64,000 nt of DNA from Hyperoodon ampullatus. Taxonomy: Eukaryota; Chordata; Mammalia; Artiodactyla; Ziphiidae. The DNA lies in the NCBI GenBank assembly GCA_949752795.1, contig OX457061.1, positions 125,374,530 through 125,438,529 on the forward strand. The letters run 5' to 3'. Both the position numbers and the translations under genes were made by a program. The notes beneath the pieces were generated by a model that had not been told where the DNA came from, searched no databases, and saw only the letters and a list, made by a program, of their open reading frames with translations. Shown in pieces: positions 48,760 to 60,176 of the stretch; position 1 is the stretch's first letter, and each line of letters opens with the position of its first letter.

Positions 48760-49229
48760 TTGAGGCTAGAATAGGACTCTGAAAATAGCCCTGCTTTACT
48801 GGCATGCATCAGGGCTGAAGTGATGGTGGCAGACAAGTAGGTAAAGGGGGGCAGGAAGGCAAGAGATTGGGCGTCAACTGAGAAGCATGACAAGCTCTAT
48901 CTGCTCCCAGAAGGGGTGATGCTGAGTCTCGTTCGGCTGTGAGGGAACAGAATTCTATGCGGGAAGGTACTGGATTTCTCACACTTCTCTGAGTGATGCT
49001 ACCCCGGTGAGAACTGGAGTTTGCAAGCCGACCAATGTCGGCAGGAAGCAGAATGGCAGACCTTTCCTTTGGAATGTGCGTCCATAATTTCAGTTCACTT
49101 TAAAGATATTTTCATGCTGAAATACTAAGCCAATGTTGAAGGAACTTCTGCATCTCAAACTACTCATCCTGAGCACACAACCACCGTCACTGTTTCGTGT
49201 TCTCCTTGGGTCTTCAGTCCTGGGCTCCT
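48760..49229. other. Non-coding sequence, nothing recognised
   Basis: No gene or repeat recognised. Confidence 0.4.
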
Positions 49230-50129
49230 GCCATGATCAGGCATGGTGCTGGGTTCTAGGACATAGGGGTGAGTGGGAAAGACACAGAACTTAGAACAGA
49301 TTCTAGTGGGAGAGTGAGACCATGAACACGTGGTGAACAAATAAGAATCGGTGTGTCCAGGTGCTCTCAAGAAACAAAAGCGTGCAGAGGGCCCCTTTAT
49401 ACTGGAAGGACTGGGATGGCCTCTCTGAGGGCGATTACAGTCCCAAGGTGTATATGTGATTAACTACTGGGAATCCAAGTTTTCCACAGTGAATTAGGTA
49501 ATGCTCTGGATATTGGTTAGATTTATTTATTTCCTTAAAATAGTATTAATAAATATCCTCGTCACTTATGACTTTGGGCCTAAATCCAATTTTAGGTAAC
49601 AGGCCAGGAAATATATCAATATATTTATACAATACTCTATTACAATTTGTCATACATTGACTTAACTCTTATTTTATCTACTTAAAATATGCATATTTCA
49701 ATGTAGGATTCATGTTATAAAAATAAAAACATATGCAAAATAATGTAACACTGTGTACCACAGGATTTTCCTGGAAGAACATGATAGCTTTAGTGCAAAA
49801 CCTCATGCCTATCAGACCATGATAAAATGTCCTGTAGTGCAGTACAGTTCAACCATTAGAACATAGAAAATAGCACTCTTAATTCCTCCCATCTTTGACC
49901 CCTATTGTGCTCCAGGTTTCTATGGCTGCATGCCAAAATTTACTGGCTTAATGGATAAACAAAATGTGGTATATCCATACAAGGGCATACGCTTGCTGGG
50001 TTTCCTCTCTTCCTAGGGTTTAGCAGGGTTGGGTCTGCAGGATGGCACTCAAGGTCACCACCCACCCCAGTGTGAGTGTACCCAAGGGTAACACTCCTGA
50101 CAGCTCCCAATGTTTGGAATTGTCTTAAC

Positions 50130-51130
50130 TCCAAGATCCATTCATTCGTTCAACAAATATTTATTGAGAAATGACTATGAACCAGGCCCCCTGAAACATA
50201 TTGCAGGTAGGATAACTAATAAGACAGAGGAGTGGTGGACACGAACGAGAAGGTTAATACTATAGAAGGTGGTGCTGGGTTCATGTCCCATAACAGAAAT
50301 TGAAGCCAGGATGCAGGAGGCTTCCTAGAGGTGCTATCACCCTCTGAACTGATTCCTAAAGGGTGAGTTGGGATGAGCCAGGTGGAGAGGGAGGTGTAGA
50401 CAAGGAGGCTGGGGGGTTACTCTGGGACCAGATAATGAAGGCGCTGAATTATCCTGCTAAGGGATTTGTTCTGTAACACAAGTAATGTGAATCCCTGTGC
50501 CCAGCACAAATAATAAGTTCCTGGTAAATCTTATCCTTTATTATTTATTCTATGGGCCATACGAAGTCAGTGAAGGATTTTAAATGGTGTGTGTATGTCA
50601 GTGTGGGGGGTGTTGACATAATGAGATTTGCATTTTGCAAGGTCCCTTTGGCTACAAGGAAGAAAACAGATTGTAGAGGATCAATACTAGAAGTAGTGAG
50701 GAGCCCGAGGGGGTGATCTGACCAAATGTGTTGGTAGCTGGGGTGGGAGAGTGGCCACAGTGAAGGGAGAAAAGTGGTCCAGTGTTACAGAGGGGATGGG
50801 ATGGGGTGAAGAAAAGGGCATGTCAAGGATGACACTGGGTTTCCTAGTTGAGCAAAGAATCTGTGTGGGTGCCCTTCCCCAGCATAGGAAACATAGGGGA
50901 AGGGGAGGGAGAGAAAGGATGCTTTCTGTGTGTGAAATGTCCAGCTTCAGTGCCTGTGGGACATGTGGGCTCCTGGGCTGAAACTAGTGAGAAAATCTGT
51001 GCTAGAAATACACCTTTGGGAAGTTGGCAGCCTTTCGAGAGTAATTAAATCCACAGGAGGCGATGAAATGGCCCTGAGAGGAGGGAAGAGAGGCAGGCCT
51101 AGGAGGAACCCTGAGGAGGAAGAGATCAGG
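50130..51130 (+). repeat. Ancient interspersed repeat, class uncertain
   Basis: It starts 'CATTCATTCGTTCAACAAATATTTATTGAG' and continues through 'AGTCAGTGAAGGATTTTAAATGG', 'AGATTGTAGAGGATCAATACTAG', and 'GTCAAGGATGACACTGGGTTTCC'. The phrase order is that of a widespread old mammalian LINE-like repeat I cannot name with certainty. A shorter similar piece lies at about 49230-49440. Open frames are by chance. Confidence 0.45.
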
Positions 51131-51859
51131 GCTTCAGGGAAGCAGGAGAGGGTGTCTTACAGGAGCCAAGGGAGGGGGTATTTCACGGAGAGGGAACTGC
51201 ACGTTTCGCTGGACATTCAAATGAGATTAAGAATTAAGAATAAAACTTCTCTTTACATCATTCCCCTAGTCATTGAACCTACTCTTTGCCTTCATGGGAA
51301 TCTCTTGCCCTTTATACTCTCTGTTCTTCCCATTTTTTACTTGCTCTTGACCTCGTTTGCCTCCTGAGGTGGCTTAAATCCCATAACCAATCATTTTAAC
51401 AATGGCCCAACCACTGTTGGCCGACAGTTCTAAATCTGCATGTTCACCTAAACTGACCCTGTGTGCTGATCAAGATCCTTTTCCCTCCTTTTTCTCACTT
51501 CTGATCAACCTTGATGACATTCAGCGCAGCACCTGTTTCAACTACTTTCTCCTTTCCTCAAAACATGAATCCCCACTCAACTCTCAGACCCACTAAATAG
51601 CCTCACCTCCTGTTGACCAGGAAGATGGAGGCCCACCATGTGAGCTTTCTCAGAAATGTCCCCCTTTACACTTTAAAACTTCTTTTATCTTCTCCAATTC
51701 CTTCCCTCTTCCTATATATTCAAAATAAAAGAAGTCCTCCTCGCCAAACCTGACTTACATGTGACCTTGGCCCCTGTCCACCAGTCACCCCTGGCCTGTC
51801 TCTAAAGATGGATTTTCGCTCTACACTGGCCACTGCCTTCCAGCCTAGAAGCAAATGCA
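51131..51859. other. Non-coding sequence, nothing recognised
   Basis: No gene or repeat family recognised. Pyrimidine-rich around 51470-51720. Confidence 0.4.
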
Positions 51860-52610
51860 AGTCTTTTGTGGCAGGGATGGTCCCTGGAATCCCCACCTCC
51901 TGGTGTTCAGGACCTCGTGTGCGGATGTGACCTGTGACTTGCTTCGTTACAACTAGAATGCAGCAAAGGCGACAGGATGTACGTGATTGTGTGGATGTGA
52001 TTAAGGGACATTGTGCCTGTCTCGGGAGGACTCTCTCTCTTTCTGGCTTTGAGCCGCCACACTGGGGAGTCTCGGGTGGCAAGGAGCTCACAGTGGCCTC
52101 CAGCCAGTGGCCTTCAAAACTGTGCTCCTAGGGCTTCCCTGGTGGCGCAGTGGTTGAGAGTCCGCCCGCCGATGCAGGGGACACAGGTTCGTGCCCCGGT
52201 CCGGGAAGATCCCACATGCCGCGGAGCAGCTGGGCCCGTGAGCCATGGCCGCTGAGCCTGCGCGTCCGGAGCCTGTGCTCCGCAACGGGAGAGGCCACAA
52301 CAGTGAGAGGCCCGCGTACCGCAAAAAAAAAACAAAAAACTGTGCTCCTTGGTCCAACAGCCCACAAGGGATCAAAAGCTGCTGAAAGCCACAAAATCCT
52401 GGAAATGGATCCTCTCCCCCGCCCCGCCCCTCTGGAGCATCAGATGAGACTGCAGCCCCAAATGATACTTTGACCACAGCTTTGTGAGGCCGTGACACAG
52501 AGCACCCAGCTCGGCTGAGCCTGGATTCTTGTTCCACAGAAACTGTGAGGTAACAAATGTCACGGCTGTAAGCTGTACATGTGTGGTAATGTTGGTGAAC
52601 AGCACTCCAT
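51860..52610 (+). mobile_element. MaLR-like solo LTR split by a SINE
   Basis: The left part (to 52129) includes 'GGATGTGACCTGTGACTTGCTTC' and 'TGTGGATGTGATTAAGGGACA'. The right part (from 52350) has 'AGACTGCAGCCCCAAATGATAC', 'GAGCACCCAGCTCGGCTGAGCC' and 'CACAGAAACTGTGAGGTAACAAATG', as in MaLR/ERVL-type LTR ends. Limits and subfamily are approximate. No coding region. Confidence 0.55.
52130..52335 (+). repeat. CHR-type SINE (short form)
   Basis: Complete copy. Exact duplication AAAACTGTGCTCCT at 52116-52129 and 52336-52349. It is inserted in an LTR-like element. Confidence 0.95.
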
Positions 52611-52734
52611 GAGATGAGTAACCTGTACCCTACAAAGGCCCCTCCCTAAAACCTCTGGGCTTTGAAACAACCGCACTTCGTTGCAATAGCTCTTGAAAGG
52701 TAACTAACCCACATTCCCATCACCCACCCTCTGG

Positions 52735-53235
52735 GTGATTTAAAACGGCCTCAAATCTTGGTCCCTCCTCCCCAGGGGAGGTGGAGTCTATTTCCCCACC
52801 TCCTTGAATCTGGGTCAGACGTGTGTCCTGCTTTTACTAACACAATATTGTTGAAATGATATTATGTAACTTCAGAGATTTAAGAGATGTACAGCTTTGA
52901 CTTTATGTGCTTGGGACCCATCTTCCCAGAATCCCACTGCCCCACGAGAAGCCCAGGTCTTGTGGAGAAACTACCTATGGGGAGGAAAACCAGGGTCCTG
53001 GGTGACCAGCCCCAGCTGAGCGTCCGCCAGCGGCCAGCACCGACTGCCAGGGTGAGAGGGGCCATGTGGGAAAGTTCCTGCCGCATCGAGCCTCTCAGGG
53101 CCCCAGCCGACACGTATGCAGCTGGAGAACCACCAGCGAGCGGAGCCTCATCAACCTGCAGAAACACAAAATGATGCTAATTCTTAAAACACTGTAAGGT
53201 TGTTTGTTAATTAGCAACAGATAACTGAAACGCTC
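52735..53235 (+). mobile_element. MaLR-like solo LTR
   Basis: Begins 'GGTGATTTAAAACGGCCTC' and includes 'GGAGGTGGAGTCTATTTCCCC', 'GAATCTGGGTCAGACGTGTG', 'CACCGACTGCCAGGGTGAGAG' and a terminal 'TTGTTAATTAGCAACAGATAACTGAAAC'. The ending resembles LTRs of the MaLR/ERVL group. Subfamily not determined. Confidence 0.55.
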
Positions 53236-53539
53236 CCGGTGCTAATCTTCACTTCTCTGGTGAAGCAGTTCCTTTAAGGATCAACAGTGACCTCAGCTGA
53301 AAATTCGGGGGCCTCCTCTTCGTCTTTTTCTTTCTGGACAGCTCCAAGGCATGGGGCGCTACTGAAACTCCTTCTCTTGGTGCCTCCGTCTCCTTTCACT
53401 TCCATGGCCTCCCCTAGGGCTCAGCCTCTTCCCCTCATCCCCTGAATGTGGAGGTTCCCAAGGTGATGTGCTTGGACATTCTCTATAAACTCTCTTCTCG
53501 GTGGTTTCCTCCAATCTCATTGCTTTAAATGTCACCTGT

Positions 53540-53922
53540 GGGGCTTCCCTGGTGGCACAGTGGTTAAGAATCCGCCTGCCAGTGCAGGGGACACAGGATC
53601 GAGCCCTGGTCCAGGAAGATCCCACATGCTACGGAGCAACTAAGCCCATGTGCCACAACTACTGAACCTGCACTCTAGGGCCCACAGCCACAACTACTGA
53701 AGCCCGCGCGCCTAGAGCCCGTGCTCTGGAACAAGAGAAGCCACCGCAATGAGAAGCCCATGCACCACAACGAAGAGTAGCCCCTGCTCGCCACAACTAG
53801 AGAAAGCCGGTGCGGAGCAATGAATAAATAAAAAATTAAATAAATAAAAATAAATTTTAAAATAAATAAATACAAATAAAAATCTTAATAAATAAATAAA
53901 TAAAAATAAAAAATAAAAATAA
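53540..53922 (+). repeat. CHR-type SINE (long form) with expanded A/T tail
   Basis: Head GGGCTTCCCTGGTGGCAC; body to 'AGAGAAAGCCGGTGCGGAGCAATG', then more than 100 bases of (AAAT)n-like tail. The target duplication is TAAATGTCACCT at 53525-53536 and near 53926. A second copy of the 3' flank at 54000 shows that the tail region was later duplicated. Confidence 0.88.
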
Positions 53923-54025
53923 AAATAAATGTCACCTCCATGCAGATAATAAATAAAAATAAATTTAAATAAAAATAAATTTAAAATATATATATAAAAA
54001 TAAATGTCACCTCCATGCAGATAAT
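53923..54025 (+). repeat. Duplicated SINE tail plus flank, 75-base period
   Basis: AAATAAATGTCACCTCCATG and the following CAGATAAT occur at 53923-53950 and again at 53998-54025, separated by AT-rich tail-like DNA. This fits slippage or unequal exchange between A-rich tracts. Confidence 0.85.
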
Positions 54026-54044
54026 GTCCAAATCCTGGAAGAGG

Positions 54045-54260
54045 CATAATGATTAGAGTCTCCAAGTCTGGAAATGGGCCAGACAGGGCTTTAATCCTGC
54101 ATCTGCCAGTTCCTAACCAACCGTGTGACATTGACACCAACCATGAAAGTGGCTTGACCCCTCTAAACCTCCGTTTTCTCCTCTCTTCAATCTGGATAAT
54201 AATAGCATCTTGCTCATGGGGACATCACTTCAGCCTGCCCCAGCATGAGCACTCGGTAAA
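54045..54260 (+). repeat. MIR SINE
   Basis: 'ATTAGAGTCTCCAAGTCTGG', 'AATCCTGCATCTGCCAGTTCC', 'AACCAACCGTGTGACATTGAC', 'CCTCCGTTTTCTCCTCTCTTCAATCTGG' and 'ATAATAATAGCATCTTGCTC' follow MIR order. Confidence 0.8.
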
Positions 54261-54559
54261 ACAGAGCTTTCCCATGTTTTACAGTTTTTCGTTCCACTGC
54301 TTACGTAAGAAAAAATATTTGTATGCAAGCCGGGGTAAGTGGAGGTGACTGTGGTCAGAAAGAATTGGCCGCAGGGCTCTGGCCTCTCCAGCCCCTGCCC
54401 AGCCCCAGCCTAGGGGCTGACGACTCTTCAGGCCCTCACCCCACTGCTGGCACGCCAGTGGGAAGCCGTGCAGTAAATGGTAGTGACTTTTATCCTCATC
54501 TCTGGTCCTGACCTCTGTCCAGGGCTCCAGCGCCACCGTAACAATGCTGCCGGGTTCCA

Positions 54560-54775
54560 CCCACCTCCTCTACCCCAAAGGCAAGAGGGTGATTCTCAAA
54601 GCGAGGTCCCTGGTCAGCAGCCTCAGCCTTCCCGGAGAACCTGTTAGACCTGCAAATTCTCAAGCCCCGGCCCAAACCTACCGAATCAGCACCTCTGGGG
54701 ATGGGCCAGCGCTCGATCTGTATGTTAATGACCCCCCACCAGGTGATTCTGAGAACCAGCGACCAATAGCTGAGT
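54560..54775 (+). mobile_element. hAT-Charlie-type MER element
   Basis: 'ATTCTCAAAGCGAGGTCCCTGG', 'GAGAACCTGTTAGACCTGCAAATTCTC', 'CTACCGAATCAGCACCTCTGGGG' and 'CCAGGTGATTCTGAGAACC' follow the order of a common non-autonomous hAT-type element. The exact subfamily is not certain. Confidence 0.6.
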
Positions 54776-56952
54776 AGCCACGCCTGCTCCGCCACCCTGC
54801 CCCTATGTGGGTTCATTAGTCCCACTACCTCCCGGCTACCTGGGCTCAAAAGCTCAGATCCATCCTTGATGCGGGCACCTACCAGCCGGCCCTGTCTAAT
54901 CAGTCATCAGCCCTGACTTTCCCTCGTCACTCAAATCCTTCTCCTCTCTGTCCCCACCGCCACGCCGCCAGAGGAGGAGCTGGCCAGCCTCTGCTGAACC
55001 AAGTCACTCGAAATCCAATTTGACTGCCACCAATTTCACCAACAGCCAGTTAGGTTAAAGCAAGTTTAACTGAAAAATTAAATGAATTAAAATTGGATTC
55101 ACATTTAAACAAATATTAATTAAAATGTAACTAAAATTCTGTAATTCAAGTGAATTTAAATTTATAATTTAAAAATATTAATTAAATAGAAATTTAATTT
55201 CATTTAGAAATTAATTTCATACATCAAATCTGCCCTTTATTTTCCTCGTGACCTGTACCACTTCTAGATTCACTCTGTCCTTGCTCCCCCAGATGGCTGA
55301 TAAATATCTAATTCTATTCTTCTAGCTGCTCTACCCTTTAATTTTCTTACACTCAACTTCCGAATTGTCTGGAGTTTGCTGTGGTTCTTGGTGTAAAGTG
55401 AAGTTCACATCCCCTGCGGGAGGGAAAAGGACTCCTCGTCACGATGCTAAGTTCTGGGGTCTCGTTCCCCCATAGGCCTCGCGAAAGATCGAAGGCGATA
55501 ACCAGGCGTCTGGGTGGTCGTACCGCTTTCTGCGTGGGATGGACTTTCTGTAGAGCTTCTCAGTAGTAGCTTGAAATGGGCTTATTTGCTAGAAACTCAG
55601 GCATACGTGTCCTTGGACAGGTTCCCCTGGAAATCCTTAAACGCTCAAGACTGCGTGCTGGGAAATACACCTTCTGGGTCCTCCCAGGGAGGGAGGAGAT
55701 GGACAAATGTCACTCTAGACCAGAGACGGTAGGCCCGCCCACTGCCTGGACAGATGCCGGGGGAGCAGGGGCTGGGGAGATGGACGAGGGTCGGACATGC
55801 GGGGCTGCGCCTCCCACTGCTGGTCCTGAGGGGAAGCATCACAGAGCCAAGGAAGCCGGAGCCCGGAGGGACGTGCGGGGCGGGTCCAGGCCACACGGGC
55901 TGCGGCAGCCGCGGCAGGAGGCAGGGCCACCAATTAGAGCTCCACTCCTGTGCAAGGAGGGAGGGTGCCCTCGTGCACCGGGAGAGCAAGGCCGTCGAGG
56001 GCAGAGCCCTGGGCCTGAGCCGGGGGCTGCCGTGCTGCCGGCGAAGAGCACCTGCTGAAGGGGCTTCTCAGGCTTGATGGAGATGCAGCTAAGACCCAGA
56101 GCCGCCCCCACTGTGCTCCAGGACCCTGGGGGCCGGATCGGCAGGGGGACCCCCAGCAAGAGGAACCAGAAGTCCTCCCACCCCCAGCTTCATGGCAGCC
56201 GGCAGCCCTGGGGCCGGGTAACACCAGAGGGGCTCAGGAGGACAGCAAGGGGGGCCAGACTAGACACGCCTCCCTCTGTGGACCCACGTCACACCCCAGA
56301 TGCCACGCCCGGAGGACCAGGGGCAGGAGGGGGCAGCTGAGAGACTGACACTTCCCAAAGAGAAGGAGTCGCCTGGAAAAGACCACTGAAATCTGTAGAC
56401 ACAGAGGACCGCCGACCGCCCATCACCACCCAGAGGGGCTGGGTGGACGAGGGGCGGGAAAAGAACTGTTCATCTTTGCACATCTGAGCAGTGGACGCAT
56501 GTAAGTCAGCAGCCGCGCTACCTGATAAAAGAAGAGACATCTAGAAGCTTGTAGAAATGCAGAAAGGTCTGGAAATTTCCTACCATGAATGAACTGTTCG
56601 TTTTCCTCCATTAAATTAATTATAACTTATTAAATAATGAATAAATAAAAATGCAAAGTATGAGTAACGTATGAAAAGTACTGGTTCAACAAAACCCATC
56701 TATCCATAGGCCCATTGATAATGAAGGACACCCCGTCGCCCTGAAGGCCCTCCCACCATCCCCCCCAGCCCCGCCCCCTTGATCCCCCCAGAGGGACCAC
56801 TCTCCCCCCAGAGGGACTAGATGGGTTCTGCCTCATCATTCCCTCGTTTTTCTTAACCGTTTTACCACATGTGTTTGTTTCTCTAAACAATATACATAGT
56901 TCAGCTTTGTAGGGTTTTCTTAACTTGCTATAGGTAGCCTTTGTTGTATGTA
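54776..56952. other. Non-coding sequence: AT-rich island, then GC-rich tract
   Basis: Bases 55060-55220 are almost only A and T, with inverted and direct repeats of TTAATT type. Bases 55440-56350 are GC-rich with several CpGs and long chance ORFs in all frames (for example 160 codons from 55576). No domain, splice-bounded exon or repeat family was recognised. A C-rich stretch occurs at 56740-56810. Confidence 0.4.
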
Positions 56953-56964
56953 TTCTTTGGGGAC

Positions 56965-57705
56965 ATTTTTTTAATTGAAGTATAGCTGATTTACAATGTT
57001 GTTTTAGTTTCTGGTGTACAACAAAGTGATTCAGTTATACATGCATAACTTTTATATATATATATATAACATATATATATTCTTTTTCAGATTGTTTTCC
57101 ATTATAGGTCGATATTGAATATAGTTCCATATGCTATACAGTGGGTCCTTGTTTATCTGTTTTATATAGAGTAGTGTGTATATGTTAATCCCAAACTCCT
57201 AGTTTATTCCCCCCCCGCTATCCCCTTGGTAACCATAAGTTTGTTTTCTGTACCTGTGAGTTTATTTCTCTTTTGTAAATAAGTTCATTTTTATCATTGT
57301 TTTAGATTCCACCTATAAGTGATATCATATGATCTATTTGTCTTTCTGTGTCTGAGTCACTTCACTCAGTATGACCATCTCTAGGTCCATCCACCTCATT
57401 ACAAATAACTCAATTTCGTTTCTTTTTATGGCTGAGTAATATTCCATTGTATATCTGTGCCACATCTTCTTTATCCATTCATCTGTTGATGGACACTTAG
57501 GTTGCTTTCATGTCCTGGCTATTGTAAATAGAGCTACAATGAACATTTTGGTACATGACTCTTTTTGAATTATGGTTTTCTCAGGGTATATGCCCAGGAG
57601 TGGGATTGCTGGGTCATATGGTAATTCTATTTTTAGTTTTTTAAGGAACCTCCCTACTGTTCTCCATAGTGGCTGTATCAATTTACATTCCCACCAACAG
57701 TGTAG
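56965..57705 (-). repeat. L1 3' UTR and ORF2 end, antisense, 5'-truncated
   Basis: From 'TTTAATTGAAGTATAGCTGATTTACAATG' (antisense 3' UTR) to the antisense ORF2 phrase 'TTACATTCCCACCAACAGTGTAG'. A TA-rich tract is at 57052-57078. Diverged target duplication TTCTTTGGGGAC (56953-56964) and TTCCTTTAGGGAC (57706-57718). Confidence 0.85.
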
Positions 57706-57892
57706 TTCCTTTAGGGACTTTTTTTCAGTCAGTATTTTGTTTCTCAGGTGCTTCAGTGTGGTTATAAGTGTAGAGGATAAAAGAGTTTTCCTTCACTGTC
57801 TCAGGGCCCCTGTCTGGGTCTGAAAATTACACCAACAAAGAGAGATTAGTAGGAGAAAAGCATGCAGATTTATTTAATATAAGTTTCACATG

Positions 57893-58290
57893 GGACTTCC
57901 ATGGTGGCGCAGTGGTTAAGAATCCACCTGCCAATGCAGGGGACATGGGTTCGAGCCCTGGTCCGGGAAGATCCCACATGCCGCACAGCAACCAAGCCCA
58001 AACTACTGAGCCTGTGTTCTAGAGCCCACAAGCCACACTACTGAGCCCACGAGCCACAACTACTGAGCCCATGAACCACAACTACTGAGCCCATGAGACA
58101 CAACTACTGAGCCCACGAGCCACAACTACTGAGCCCGTGAGCCACAACTACTGAGCCCACGTGCCACGACTACTGAGGCCCGTGTTCCTAGAGCCTGTGC
58201 TCCGCGACAAGAGAAGCCACCACAATGAGAAGCCTGCACACTGCAACAAAGACCCAACACAGCCAAAAATAAATAAATAAACAAACAAAC
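57893..58290 (+). repeat. CHR-type SINE (long form) with internal 22-bp expansion
   Basis: Head GGACTTCCATGGTGGCGCAG; tail (AAAT)n/(AAAC)n. Imperfect target duplication AAGTTTCACATG (57881-57892) and AAATTTCACGTG (58291-58302). Between 58023 and 58175 the unit AGCCCACGAGCCACAACTAC plus TG is repeated seven times, whereas other long copies here have about two. Confidence 0.92.
58023..58175 (+). repeat. Minisatellite (about 22 bp x 7) inside a SINE
   Basis: Seven units of 21-22 bases, each ending CACTACTG, CAACTACTG or CGACTACTG, differing by one to three bases. The first unit is 21 bases. Confidence 0.92.
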
Positions 58291-58302
58291 AAATTTCACG
58301 TG

Positions 58303-59209
58303 ACATGGGTGCCTCCCTAAGGACATGAGGACCCGAAGAAACAGACCTGAGCACGTGATGCTGGGCACGGTGCAGACCGGGCAGCCGTGGAGGACGGCGG
58401 GGCTCGGGGAGGGTGAGTGATGGAGTAACTGGGGGCTCAGCAAGGCCTGCTTGTCGGGACTCTTCCTGGTTCCCTCCGTGTGTGGAGATGCAGATACTCT
58501 TTTCCTCTGAGTGTGCAGAGGGCACCTTTCACCTGAGGGCTTTGTGACCTGCTTCAGGGGAGAGAGGTGGGGGAAGCTCAGAGGGACCTTCATGTTTCTG
58601 CCATTTTCTCAAACTCTATTAGCTTAAAATATTCAATAGGCCGAGACACCGTGTTTGTGGTATCATGTCCTGAACCCCATCCCAGGTAACTGATTCATCC
58701 CTTGGCCTTTCAGGGCATGTCTGTGCCCCCAACTCACCTGCCCACATCTGAGCTGTTGCCAACCGTGCTCCCCCGAGCATCCCTGTGTGGATCCTGGGGC
58801 CCACATCCCAGGTGTGCGCCACATCTCTAAGGTGTGCGCCTGGGAAGGCTGGCTTGTGGCATGGAAACTGGGTGGTCACACAGGGGCCCATTGCCTACGA
58901 GGACCCGCACTGCCTCAAAGCTCTGCTGTCTCCATCCTGCATTCTTCATTTCTGGGTAAGGGGCTCTGCATTTTCTTTTGCACCGGCTCCACTAAAATGC
59001 AGCTGGTCCTAGAGCTTGAGTGGGCATTCTGGTCCCACCATCAGCTTCCATGGACCGTCGTGCTATTGCCTGGAGGACAGCAAGAGGGTCCAGACACATG
59101 GATGTACAGACCCACCAGAGGGTGAAAGTTCACGCTGCCCCACAGCCCTGCCCACACTTTTTGTCCAACTTCTTAAATTTTGTCACTCTGGTAGGTATGA
59201 AATGCCGTT
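58303..59209. other. Non-coding sequence, nothing recognised
   Basis: No gene or repeat family recognised. Confidence 0.4.
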
Positions 59210-59220
59210 CATGCATTATT

Positions 59221-59431
59221 ATTATTATTTTTTTTTTTTTGCGGTATGCGGGCCTCTCACTGTTGTGGCCTCTCCTGTTAGGGAGCACAGGCTCTGGACG
59301 CGCAGGCTCAGTGGCCACGGCTCACGGGCCCAGCTGCTCCGCGGCATGTGGAATCCTCCCGGACTGGGGCACAAACCCGTGTCCCCTGCATCGGCAGGCG
59401 GACTCTCAACCACTGCACCACCAGGGAAGCC
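59221..59431 (-). repeat. CHR-type SINE (short form), minus strand
   Basis: T-rich tail with ATT repeats at left; GGAAGCC head at right. Duplication CATGCATTATT at 59210-59220 and 59432-59442, exact. Confidence 0.94.
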
Positions 59432-59442
59432 CATGCATTATT

Positions 59443-60039
59443 TTTTAATTACACTTTTTATTTTGTGATCATTGTAGATTCACATGCAGCTGTTAGAAAC
59501 AACACAGAGAGACACCCTAAGCCCCCCACCCAGCCCCCCCAGTGGCAGTACCTGCAAAACGTCAGTGCAGTGTCACAGCCTGGACACGGGCACAGACACA
59601 CCCACTGACGCTGCTCAGGTCACCTGTTCTCGGCTGTGTGTATGTGCACTTCGTTCTGTGCGGTTTTATCACGCGTTGCTTTGTGTATCCACCACCACAG
59701 AAAGGATCCAGAACACTCCCACCATCACAGGGATCCCGTGTTGCCGAAAACAACCACACCCACCGACCTCCCACCGCATCCCCCACTCCTGACAGCTGAG
59801 CGTCTATTATCCATTTCTACAATTCGTCTCATTTCAAGAATGCTGTAGATGGAATCACCCAATGTGCAACCCTTTGGGATTTGCTTTCTTCATTCAGCAC
59901 AACACCCCTGAGATCCACCCTGGTTCTTGCATGGGTCACAGGTCGTCCGTTTTATGGCTAAAAGGAGCAGTTCTTCAAGGTCTGGATGGACCCGTTTCTT
60001 TGACCATTCACCAGTTTTGGGAGAATCTGGGTTGTCTCC
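59443..60039 (-). repeat. Old L1 3' UTR-type fragment, antisense
   Basis: 'TTGTGATCATTGTAGATTCACATGCAGC', 'AACAACACAGAGAGACACC', 'TCCACCACCACAGAAAGGATCC' and 'TTCATTCAGCACAAC' match the same old family as at 26250-26620. Confidence 0.6.
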
Positions 60040-60176
60040 AGACGTGCAGGCTCAGTGGCCATGGCTCACGGGCCCAGCCGCTCCGCGGCATGTGGGATCT
60101 TCGCGGACCGGGGCACGAACCCGCGTCCCCTGCATCGGCAGGCGGACTCTCAACCACTGCGCCACCAGGGAAGCCC
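60040..60176 (-). repeat. CHR-type SINE fragment lacking its 3' part and tail
   Basis: Reading from 60176 leftwards gives an intact head (GGGCTTCCCTGGTGGCGCAG) and body, ending abruptly at CACGTC near 60040. The last about 70 bases and A-tail are missing, and old L1-like sequence begins at once. No target duplication is visible. Confidence 0.85.

Noticed and set aside
55576..56340. GC-rich ORFs suggesting a gene or CpG island
   Set aside because: Several frames are open at once, with no domains and no exon borders. I see no evidence of a gene.
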